Origin: an uncultured Gammaproteobacteria bacterium
GTDB lineage: Bacteria > Pseudomonadota > Gammaproteobacteria > UBA6429 > Thiohalophilaceae
Length of the DNA stretch: 64,000 nt
Assembly (NCBI GenBank): GCA_937967995.1
Contig: CALBTB010000004.1
Coordinates: 1-64,000, forward strand
Reading direction: 5' to 3'
Numbering within the stretch: the stretch's first letter is position 1; the number at the start of each line of letters is the position of its first letter. This document shows, piece after piece, positions 27,271 to 34,772 of the stretch. The notes under the pieces are model-generated. The model made no database searches, was not told where the DNA came from, and saw nothing but the letters and a program-made list of their open reading frames with translations. Made by a program: the position numbers and the translations under genes.

Positions 27271-27609
27271 CTACCCCTCCAGTACAGCGTAGGCCTTGTC
27301 AAAGTCGACATCATCATTGGCCACGATGACACCGCTATGCTGGTTAACAATGACTGTCCATTCAAAACCCATCAGGGAAAAACCCTTGATGGGATAAAAG
27401 CCCGTCATATCGGTGACTTTCTCCCAGCCCCTTGCCTGCATGGTGGCAATCGCGCCGTTAGCAACACACACGTGGCAAAGCAGATCCAGTATGTCATCGT
27501 TGATCTTCTGTTCATCCTTGATGTTTGATTTCACCAGTTCGCCTGAATCGCTGAATTCAAACGCAGCCAGTGCACCCTTTAGTTGCATGATTTTTTCCAG
27601 GTCAGCCAT
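27271..27609 (-). CDS. DUF2173-like protein, second of three tandem paralogues
   Basis: 112 aa. Begins MADLEKIMQLKGALAAFEFSDSGELV, which is the most typical DUF2173 opening of the three, and contains YPIKGFSLMGFEWTVIV in the place of the GWLVxG block. No cofactor motif is seen. Two cysteines (in LLCHVCVANG) are not conserved in the other copies. It follows the first copy by 9 bases. Function unknown; the family is recurrent in sulfur-oxidising bacteria in my recollection, which fits the sox genes here. Confidence 0.75.
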   Translation of the reverse strand: MADLEKIMQLKGALAAFEFSDSGELVKSNIKDEQKINDDILDLLCHVCVANGAIATMQARGWEKVTDMTGFYPIKGFSLMGFEWTVIVNQHSGVIVANDDVDFDKAYAVLEG

Positions 27610-27618
27610 GATATTCTC

Positions 27619-27975
27619 TCACACCAGTTCACCCGTCTGGGTGTCAACATGTTCGTTGATATATTTGACGATTGCATTGAGGTTATTTGCACTGTTGTCG
27701 ATGAAGCAGAAATAATTTGCGCGAACAACAACTGTGTATTTTTCGCCGCTTACCAGCCAGCCTTGCGCCGGCGAACAACCGCAGTCTTTGCCAAGCTGCG
27801 TCAGCATATCGACCTGCATATGTAAGGCCATTGTTGTCGAGCGACACATAATTGAAGCCATACGTGCCATTTCTTCGCTCAAATGACCTTCATAATTGAA
27901 GCGGTCACCCCGGTAAGCGTATTCTCCCGCCGCCATCACACCGGGAAGCTTGGTTAATTCATGGATTAAACTCAT
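27619..27975 (-). CDS. DUF2173-like protein, first of three tandem paralogues
   Basis: 118 aa. Pattern: LTKLPGVMAAGEYAYRGDRF, a Met/Cys-rich helix (ARMASIMCRSTTMALHMQVDM), GCSPAQGWLVSGEKYTVVV and a C-terminal helix. It heads the row of three genes and is divergent from the RDD-protein gene, so its promoter lies in the short gap 27976-28047. The three copies are clearly different from one another, which argues for different partners rather than recent duplication. Confidence 0.75.
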   Translation of the reverse strand: MSLIHELTKLPGVMAAGEYAYRGDRFNYEGHLSEEMARMASIMCRSTTMALHMQVDMLTQLGKDCGCSPAQGWLVSGEKYTVVVRANYFCFIDNSANNLNAIVKYINEHVDTQTGELV

Positions 27976-27997
27976 TTATCAATCACTATGAATTCAT

Positions 27998-28003
27998 TAC
28001 AAT
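27998..28003 (+). promoter_or_regulatory. Possible -10 element for the RDD-protein gene
   Basis: TACAAT lies 45 bases before the preferred start at 28048; the -35 region (TTTATC, 17 bp upstream) is weak. If used, the transcript begins near 28010, which supports 28048 rather than 27988 as the start codon. Confidence 0.3.
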
Positions 28004-28047
28004 GCCAACAAGTTCAACACACCCTGATAGCGCTTGCAATACTTGAC

Positions 28048-28578
28048 ATGACGGAATCTTCCAATCCTGATGCCCCCCTGTTCAGACGATTTGCCGCGTT
28101 GGTGTATGACGGGCTGTTACTGATTGCCATTTTGTTTGTCGCCAGCCTGCTGACACTACCGTTTACCGGTGGTCAGGGTTCTACCCGTTTCAATCCGATC
28201 CTGAGTGCTTATTTCCTGCTCGTGACCTTTCTGTTTTTTGCCTGGTTCTGGACGCATGGCGGACAAACACTGGGTATGCGTGCCTGGAAAATCAGGCTTG
28301 TCAGTAAAACCCTGTCGAACGTGAGCTGGCAGGCCGCGGCTATTCGTTTTGCTGCCAGCCTGCCGGTATGGATTTTCCTGATTTACAGTGTACTGAGCCA
28401 CAGTGAACGGGTTGGGATTCAGACCCGGCTCAGTGAAGTACCGGGCTGGATACTGTACGGAATTTTTATCGTCTGGTTGCTTATCGATAACATTCCCGGA
28501 AACTGGCGTGAAAAGATCAGCGCCACACGTGTCGTTCAGTCGACTAGCGGGTCCGTTTCAACAACACCAGACCAATAA
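28048..28578 (+). CDS. RDD-family membrane protein
   Basis: 176 aa with three or four hydrophobic helices. The N-terminal FRRFAALVYDGLLL carries the R-D pair that names the family, and a second block GQTLGMRAWKIRLV follows. I use the ATG at 28048, because family members start just before the RR-x-A-A block; the open frame runs back to 27988 without a ribosome site. The last 35 bases overlap the end of lptG on the other strand. Some RDD proteins act in Na+/H+ exchange; function here is open. Confidence 0.85.
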   Translation: MTESSNPDAPLFRRFAALVYDGLLLIAILFVASLLTLPFTGGQGSTRFNPILSAYFLLVTFLFFAWFWTHGGQTLGMRAWKIRLVSKTLSNVSWQAAAIRFAASLPVWIFLIYSVLSHSERVGIQTRLSEVPGWILYGIFIVWLLIDNIPGNWREKISATRVVQSTSGSVSTTPDQ

Positions 28579-29608
28579 TCAATACCGCTATGGTTGGCAA
28601 TATTGCCGCCAGTAAGGGCGGCAGGTTATAGACCAGCCCGGCCTTGGCGACCATCTGATTAAACAGATAAAACCCGAGGCCAAGTAAAAATCCGACCAGG
28701 ACTCGCTGACCGGCACCGACATTGCGCATGCTGCCAAACACAAACGGCACCGCCAGCATAATCATCACGCTAATCGTCAACGGAGCAATAATCTTTGACC
28801 AGAAAGACAACTCATATTCGCGTGAATCGAGCTGGTTGTCCTGCAGGTAATCGATATATCCGCGTAGCTTCCAGATCGACAGGTTTTCCGGTGTCACTGA
28901 AACAACATTGACAACTTCCGGATTCAACAGACTTTGCCAGCGTAATGTTTTGTGATATTCACTGCTGATAGCATCACTGGAAATAAACTTTTTGGTAACG
29001 CGATGCAGCAACCAGTAATCTTCTATATATTCACCGGATGCCGCTGACAGGGTTTCAACCAGATTCTGCTTTGCATCAAAAATATAAAGGTTCACCCCGA
29101 TCAAACGACCATCATTTTCGACACGCCGAATGTGAATATAGTTATTACTGTCCCGCGCCCACAGACCGTAATCCGTATTTAAACTGATCTTATCCTGCAT
29201 GGCCGCAACGCGATTCAACTTGGCCTGCTGTACCGCCGGCGGGGCAACAAATTCACCTATACCAATCACGATTGCAATGAGAATAATCCCGGTCTTGAGG
29301 ACAGACTGGGTTATGCGTGTTACCGAAACACCGGATGCGCGAATGGCGATGAGTTCACTATGCCCGGCCAACATGCCGAGACTGAGAATCGTGCCAAGCA
29401 AGGCAACGGTGGGAAACAGAATATAGATTTTCTGGGGTATGTTGAGCAGGATAAATCCAATCGCCTGCCAGACCGTATAATCAGCACGACCAATATCCGT
29501 GGTTTCACCGGCAAACGTGATCAGGCTGTCGAGTGTCAGCATCACCAGCAATACGGCGATAATACCCAGCGTGACCACCTTACCTATATATCTGTCAAGT
29601 ATCTCCAT
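28544..29608 (-). CDS. lptG: LptG, LPS export permease
   Basis: 354 aa. One of two permeases of the LptB2FG complex that extracts lipopolysaccharide from the inner membrane. Six membrane helices in two sets of three around a periplasmic beta-jellyroll domain. MEILDRYIGKVV is the LptG N-terminus, and its ATG overlaps the lptF stop (TAATG); the open frame extends upstream but inside lptF. Its 3' end overlaps the convergent RDD gene by 35 bases. Confidence 0.94.
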   Translation of the reverse strand: MEILDRYIGKVVTLGIIAVLLVMLTLDSLITFAGETTDIGRADYTVWQAIGFILLNIPQKIYILFPTVALLGTILSLGMLAGHSELIAIRASGVSVTRITQSVLKTGIILIAIVIGIGEFVAPPAVQQAKLNRVAAMQDKISLNTDYGLWARDSNNYIHIRRVENDGRLIGVNLYIFDAKQNLVETLSAASGEYIEDYWLLHRVTKKFISSDAISSEYHKTLRWQSLLNPEVVNVVSVTPENLSIWKLRGYIDYLQDNQLDSREYELSFWSKIIAPLTISVMIMLAVPFVFGSMRNVGAGQRVLVGFLLGLGFYLFNQMVAKAGLVYNLPPLLAAILPTIAVLIIGLVLLKRTR

Positions 29609-30705
29609 TACGCCCGACCCCACCAGAGACGACGAAAAACAGGTTTCCATCTGACCACCAGTATGAGTGCAAGCAATAGCATCAAAATATGCACCCACCA
29701 CATACCGACCCAGATACTGACATCACCTTTATTCAACCAGGCACGCGAAACATTCAACAGGTTCGTATAAATAATATATATAAGGAGTGCCAGCGCCAGC
29801 TTGGCATAACGACCCTGGCGTGGCGAGGTCTTGCTAAGTGGCACTGCCAGAATGGCCAGCACGATACAGATTAAGGCGGAAGAGACACGCCATTGAAACT
29901 CGGCATGATCAACCCCCTGGCCACGTTGCAGCAGTTCACTGGTCGGTATGGCTTTGGTACGAAACTGGAATTTTTCAAGTGGTTCTTCTTCCAGCCGAAC
30001 ACCATGTCGTGCAAAGTGAATAATCGCTGTCTGGCCATGTTCTGTCTGCCCTTCATAACGAAAACCGTTTTCCAGGATTAAGAACTTGTCACCGGTCTTT
30101 GGTTCGACTTCGCGGTAACCGGATTCGGCGGAAATAATGGAATCCTTGTTTTCAACGCGATGTTGCATGAATATTTTTTTCATTTGCAACGCATCCTGAT
30201 CGAATTCCTGCACGTAGACTACACCCTCGCCCTTGGTCAACTCCTTGAAACGTCCGGACGCCAGACTTTCGATATCGCCGCGCTGTTGATGCTGTTTCAC
30301 CAGAACCTCGCTTTGCGATTCCGCCCAGGGTGCCAGGTGCAGGGATAACCAGCCGGCACCAATGGCAAATGCAATCGCCAGCAACACAACCATGGACAAC
30401 ATTCGCCACGGACTGATGCCGCAGGCAGAAAGGATAATCATTTCGTTGTCTTTATACAGGCGGCTGAATGCCAGCAGGATCGAGATATAAAAGGAAAGCG
30501 GTAACACAAACACCATGTTGCTGATACTTTTCAGGCCCAGCGTTTTCAGGATAGCGCCCACCTGCAGGGTACCGCTGGCTGCCTTGCCAAACAGGCTGAC
30601 CAGTTGCCCGCTGATAAAAATCAGTAGCAGGACCAGCGTGACCGCAACAAAGGTGGTCAGGACCTCCTTGTACAGGTAACGGTTTATCAGGTACTTTCGG
30701 GGCAT
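29608..30705 (-). CDS. lptF: LptF, LPS export permease
   Basis: 365 aa when started at the ATG at 30705 (MPRKYLINRYLYKEVLTTF); a TTG two codons upstream is the alternative and neither has a clear ribosome site. Six membrane helices and a periplasmic jellyroll, and the conserved segment LSACGISPWRML facing LptB. It works with lptG, which follows in overlap, and with LptB encoded elsewhere. Confidence 0.94.
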   Translation of the reverse strand: MPRKYLINRYLYKEVLTTFVAVTLVLLLIFISGQLVSLFGKAASGTLQVGAILKTLGLKSISNMVFVLPLSFYISILLAFSRLYKDNEMIILSACGISPWRMLSMVVLLAIAFAIGAGWLSLHLAPWAESQSEVLVKQHQQRGDIESLASGRFKELTKGEGVVYVQEFDQDALQMKKIFMQHRVENKDSIISAESGYREVEPKTGDKFLILENGFRYEGQTEHGQTAIIHFARHGVRLEEEPLEKFQFRTKAIPTSELLQRGQGVDHAEFQWRVSSALICIVLAILAVPLSKTSPRQGRYAKLALALLIYIIYTNLLNVSRAWLNKGDVSIWVGMWWVHILMLLLALILVVRWKPVFRRLWWGRA

Positions 30706-30734
30706 GCGCAATAGCCGGTTAATTTATCCTGGAG

Positions 30735-30762
30735 ATTGTACTACCATACCACTATCTGAAAA
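30735..30762 (-). promoter_or_regulatory. Promoter of lptFG
   Basis: Minus strand TTTTCA (30762-30757) and TACAAT (30740-30735) with a 16-bp spacer, start site near 30728 and so a leader of about 23 bases. It sits in the divergent lptF/pepA gap. Confidence 0.5.
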
Positions 30763-30817
30763 TTCTAACAGAGTTTAGTCTCACCCCATAAGCAATCGGG
30801 AACAATCAGGAGCAATG

Positions 30818-32302
30818 ATGAACATTACCGCACAGTCATTTGAACCAACAGGCAAAAAAACGGATTGCCTGGTTATCGGCGTTTATGAAGGCAAAAAACT
30901 GACTGCCAGTGGCAAGTTGATTGACAAGGCCAGTAAAGGACAGATTTCCGCGATTCTCAAACAGGGCGACCTGACAGGTAAATTGGGTGAGACATTGCTG
31001 TTACATCACATTGATGGCAACCAGGCAAAGCGAGTCCTGCTGGTTGGCTGCGGTAAAGCGGGTTCAATCACAGAAACACAATATAAAAACATCATCAGGG
31101 CAACCAGCACCGTTTTAAATGCCAGCCGGATAAAAGACATCTGTCTGCTGCTGGGCGAACTGGACGTTAACAACCGCTCTGCCAGCTGGTTAATTCAGAC
31201 CGGCAGTGAAACGCTGACTCACGCGCAGTATCGTTATACAAAAACCCTGTCCGAAAAGGTACCGCCTGCAAGCCTGAAAAAAGTCACCTGGCATGTCGAC
31301 AAGCGTACCGCCAAGTCGGCCGGTAAAGCGACCCGCGCCGGACAGGCTACGGCCAATGGCATGGCTGTCGCACGTGAACTGGGTAACCTGCCGGGTAACA
31401 TCTGTACGCCAACCTATCTTGGTAACCAGGCAAAAAAACTGGGTAAAGAATTTGGATTTAAGGTCAATGTACTGGGGCAAAAACAGATTGAAGACCTCAA
31501 GATGGGTTCCTTTCTTTCCGTTTCCAAAGGCTCCCGGCAACCGCCAAGACTCATCGTGATGGAATACCAGGGTGGTGCCAAATCAGACAAGCCCATTGTG
31601 CTGGTGGGTAAAGGTATAACATTTGATTCCGGTGGTATCTCCATCAAACCCGGTGCCGCCATGGATGAAATGAAATTCGACATGTGCGGTGCCGCCAGTG
31701 TAATTGGTACGCTGCGCAGCGTGGCTGAGCTTAAACCGAAAATCAACGTGGTCGGTATTATTCCAGCTTCCGAAAACCTGCCGGACGGACAGGCCAATAA
31801 ACCCGGTGATGTTGTTACCAGTATGTCCGGCCAAACCATCGAAATTCTCAATACCGACGCCGAAGGCCGGCTGGTGCTGTGCGATGCCCTCACCTATGCC
31901 GAAAAATTCAAACCAAAAGCCGTGATTGATATCGCTACCCTGACCGGCGCCTGTGTCATCGCACTGGGTAAACAGGCGGCCGGCCTGCTGGGCAACGATC
32001 AGGGATTAATGGATAAACTGCTGGAAGCCGGGCAACGCAGTGCGGATCGCGCCTGGCAACTACCTCTCTGGGATGAATACCAGGAACAATTAAAAAGTAA
32101 TTTTGCGGACATGGCCAATATTGGCGGTCGCGAAGGCGGTACAATTACGGCTGCCTGCTTCCTGTCTCGTTACGCCGGTAAATACAAATGGGCCCACCTG
32201 GATATCGCCGGTGTCGCCTGGGACTCCGGCCCGAACAAGGGAGCGACAGGTCGGCCGGTACCACTGCTGGTCAACTATATTCTCAATGAGGCAAAGTATT
32301 AA
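30818..32302 (+). CDS. pepA: PepA, leucyl aminopeptidase (M17 family)
   Basis: 494 aa. Two ATGs are adjacent; AGGAG at 30808-30812 fits the second (5-base spacing) better than the first (2 bases). Two-zinc M17 signature NTDAEGRLVL is near residue 349, and metal/active-site residues are in VGKGITFDSGGISIKP and KFDMCGA. The N-terminal domain is the DNA-binding-capable half known from E. coli PepA. It is divergent from lptFG and followed directly by holC, a standard order. Confidence 0.97.
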   Translation: MNITAQSFEPTGKKTDCLVIGVYEGKKLTASGKLIDKASKGQISAILKQGDLTGKLGETLLLHHIDGNQAKRVLLVGCGKAGSITETQYKNIIRATSTVLNASRIKDICLLLGELDVNNRSASWLIQTGSETLTHAQYRYTKTLSEKVPPASLKKVTWHVDKRTAKSAGKATRAGQATANGMAVARELGNLPGNICTPTYLGNQAKKLGKEFGFKVNVLGQKQIEDLKMGSFLSVSKGSRQPPRLIVMEYQGGAKSDKPIVLVGKGITFDSGGISIKPGAAMDEMKFDMCGAASVIGTLRSVAELKPKINVVGIIPASENLPDGQANKPGDVVTSMSGQTIEILNTDAEGRLVLCDALTYAEKFKPKAVIDIATLTGACVIALGKQAAGLLGNDQGLMDKLLEAGQRSADRAWQLPLWDEYQEQLKSNFADMANIGGREGGTITAACFLSRYAGKYKWAHLDIAGVAWDSGPNKGATGRPVPLLVNYILNEAKY

Positions 32303-32305
32303 ACC

Positions 32306-32734
32306 ATGACGCGTGTCGATTTTTATATCACCCCTAACCCGGCAATGGATATGCGACTGCAACTCGTCTGTCGTATCGCGGAAAAGGCTTACAACACCTC
32401 GCATCGCGTTTATATTCATACCGATGATAGCCAGCTGGCGAATAAGCTGGATGACCTGCTGTGGACTTTTCGGCAGGGAAGTTTTATTCCACATTGCCAG
32501 GCCAACGATCAACACGCCGCAGATTGTGCCGTCGTCATCGGCCAGACTCTGCCTGACAACCAGCCGCAGGTCCTGATAAACCTTGCTGATCAGGTACCTG
32601 CGTTTTTCAGTCGTTTTGAACGGATTGCTGAAATCGTTGCCGGCGATGAACCGACACGACAGGCGGCCCGTACACGCTATAAATATTACCGCGAACGGGG
32701 CTACCCGCTCGAAACCCATGAACTCAACAGCTAA
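32306..32734 (+). CDS. holC: HolC, DNA polymerase III chi subunit
   Basis: 142 aa. Chi links the clamp loader to single-strand binding protein. MTRVDFYI at the N-terminus, ACRIAEKAY-like helix, VYIHTDDSQLANKLDDLLWTF and the C-terminal TRYKYYRERGYPLETHEL block match the family. It starts 3 bases after the pepA stop. A coding-looking stretch follows in the same frame right after its TAA; see the next gene and the finding. Confidence 0.95.
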   Translation: MTRVDFYITPNPAMDMRLQLVCRIAEKAYNTSHRVYIHTDDSQLANKLDDLLWTFRQGSFIPHCQANDQHAADCAVVIGQTLPDNQPQVLINLADQVPAFFSRFERIAEIVAGDEPTRQAARTRYKYYRERGYPLETHELNS

Positions 32735-32848
32735 GCTATAGTCCTGCCACAGGATGAACCAACAGACCTGCTTAACGCGCTGGAATCCATAAAAGGCCTG
32801 CTTGAACAAAGCGAGTCAAAGCTCAATGCGGCACGCGAAAGTATCGGT

Positions 32849-33145
32849 ATGGCCACACCACATGCTGCCCTTCCCACACTTGATGTCGAGGAAATCGATC
32901 AGGATGATGAGCAGTTTGAAGTACCGGTGCTCAGTGATATTGTTGTACCGGCCGCGACCGAAGGCGCTGAACCCACGGTCGACATTGAAGTACTGAAGGT
33001 ATTTCTTGATGAAATGCAGTCAAAAATCGAAAAAACCATGCGCGATACCCTGATGAAAGCGGTCGTGCAGGCGGAAACCGACATCAAGAAACAGATGCGC
33101 GCCTACCTCAATCAACTACGTAAGATGCTGGACGAGCAAAGCTAG
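32849..33145 (+). CDS. Small helical protein of unknown function downstream of holC
   Basis: From the first ATG the protein is 98 aa: an acidic segment (DVEEIDQDDEQFEVPVL), then a long amphipathic helix VDIEVLKVFLDEMQSKIEK to RAYLNQLRKMLDEQ. The open frame is continuous back to the holC stop, and those extra 38 codons also read like protein (TDLLNALESIKGLLEQSESKL), so the real gene is probably longer with an unusual start. I recognise no family. Genes of this kind occur between holC and valS in related genomes, but here a glycosyltransferase intervenes. Confidence 0.6.
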   Translation: MATPHAALPTLDVEEIDQDDEQFEVPVLSDIVVPAATEGAEPTVDIEVLKVFLDEMQSKIEKTMRDTLMKAVVQAETDIKKQMRAYLNQLRKMLDEQS

Positions 33146-33146
33146 T

Positions 33147-34643
33147 CTAGCGTGAATGCATGTAACAACTGCCGCTCGGCAACCAGTCAGGAATTCGATA
33201 ATACTTGTCACGTACTTTTGATAACACTTCGTTATCGTACACTTCGTATTTAAATCCAACGCCTATCCCCAGATGGTAGGTCACATCCTCTATCGGTATT
33301 AACACGTGCGTGAATGAATCAAAAAACTGCGCGTAATTGACGACATCATCATTGAAGCTGAGGATAGCAATGCCCTTACCATTCAGTTTACGCATGTCGG
33401 TAATGATATCGTCCTGTCTTCCATGATAAGAACCGGGGCCCATTACAATGACATGTTCCCTTGCATGATACGACAGGATCGCGGATTGACTGTAACTGGG
33501 CGTGGCGAGTGTAAAATGATGCCGGTGCGCATCCACCAGTTGCAGGATTTTTTCGGTCTGCATGCCATATATAATCTGTTTGTAGGTCTTTTCATCATCC
33601 CGAAACAGGCCGGGTAACATAAAGGCGACTACCACAAAAGCAAGCACATGCAGTAACGCAAAGCCCCACATAAAATAAAAACTCACCCGCAACTGGCCGA
33701 AATGCAGTAACAGCACAATGCCGATGAACAGAAACGGGTAGAAACTCAGTAGCCAGTGCAGACCGATACTTTTTCCTGTCGCCAGGAACACAAACAGGGT
33801 CACAGGAATCAGGAACAATGCCAGAAACAGGCCCAGCCCACCGTCACGAATTTTTCTCAGTATCTCGGCCGGGCGCCGCAACAGGTAAAACACAATGGGT
33901 GGCGTAATGAGATACACCAACAGCAGTAAATAACCGCCGAGGGTGCGTATCGAAAATTCAAAATCGCCGGTTCTGTTCTGCAGATTGAACAGGTAGTTAT
34001 CCCAGCAGTGGTGATAATTCCACAGCAGATTCAGCCCGATGAAAGGTAGCGTACCGAGCAGCACCAGCAAAATACCGTAATATGGCCGTAACCCACGCCG
34101 AACAAAAAGCAATACGTACAGCACATACGCGACACCGAGCATGCCGGCGAAAAACTTGGAGTAAAACGCCAGTCCCAGCAGGATACCGGACAGCAGATAC
34201 CAGCCGCTTCGATCATGGCGCTGTGCCTTGTAAAAACAGACGCCCGATAAAAACGCAAACAGAATCAGCGGTACATCGGTTGTAATCAACGGCGCCAGCA
34301 GGTGTACCGGCGTCAGCCAGTACAATCCCGCGGCGATGACAGCATTGGTCGTACCGCGCGGCAGTACCAGCCGATAAATCACCCAGCCAATCAGTGTTGT
34401 GGTCAGAATAGTCGGTAACCGCAGCCACAACGGCTGATCGCTGACCATTAGTAAGCCGCTCAGCCACCACCCCACCATGGGTGGATGGTCATAATAGCCA
34501 TAGTCCGGATGATTTCCCCAGACGATAAAGTACGCCTCGTCACCGGTAATCGGCAGGTACCAGGCCATGACCATCTTGATCAGCAGGCTCATGCCAACCA
34601 GGATGAGGAGAGACTGGGCAGTAGTCAGACGGCTGAAAAACAC
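33147..34643 (-). CDS. Glycosyltransferase family 39-type membrane protein (ArnT/PMT-like)
   Basis: 498 aa, GTG start. About ten membrane helices. The first periplasmic loop has GDEAYFIVWGNHPDYGYYDHPPMVGW, whose Asp/Glu pair and D-H-P-P match the catalytic loop of GT39/ArnT-type enzymes that take a sugar from a polyprenyl-phosphate donor. The C-terminal periplasmic part is about 130 residues. Likely modifies lipid A, a glycan or a protein at the outer face of the inner membrane; acceptor unknown. It is inserted between holC and valS on the opposite strand. Confidence 0.87.
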   Translation of the reverse strand: MFFSRLTTAQSLLILVGMSLLIKMVMAWYLPITGDEAYFIVWGNHPDYGYYDHPPMVGWWLSGLLMVSDQPLWLRLPTILTTTLIGWVIYRLVLPRGTTNAVIAAGLYWLTPVHLLAPLITTDVPLILFAFLSGVCFYKAQRHDRSGWYLLSGILLGLAFYSKFFAGMLGVAYVLYVLLFVRRGLRPYYGILLVLLGTLPFIGLNLLWNYHHCWDNYLFNLQNRTGDFEFSIRTLGGYLLLLVYLITPPIVFYLLRRPAEILRKIRDGGLGLFLALFLIPVTLFVFLATGKSIGLHWLLSFYPFLFIGIVLLLHFGQLRVSFYFMWGFALLHVLAFVVVAFMLPGLFRDDEKTYKQIIYGMQTEKILQLVDAHRHHFTLATPSYSQSAILSYHAREHVIVMGPGSYHGRQDDIITDMRKLNGKGIAILSFNDDVVNYAQFFDSFTHVLIPIEDVTYHLGIGVGFKYEVYDNEVLSKVRDKYYRIPDWLPSGSCYMHSR

Positions 34644-34722
34644 AACGGCGCATTTCCTTTTTATTTGTCTGAATTATAGTATCAGACTGACTCGGGATTC
34701 GCCCGTCCGTCTCGAATCCGGT

Positions 34723-34728
34723 TATAAT
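34723..34728 (+). promoter_or_regulatory. -10 element of valS
   Basis: A perfect TATAAT lies 45 bases upstream of the valS start; the best -35 (TTCGCC, 34698-34703) is weak and 19 bp away. Start site near 34735. Confidence 0.45.
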
Positions 34729-34772
34729 GCCGTCCTTTTGAACAAGCAGAATAATTCGGCAGTACGACATCC

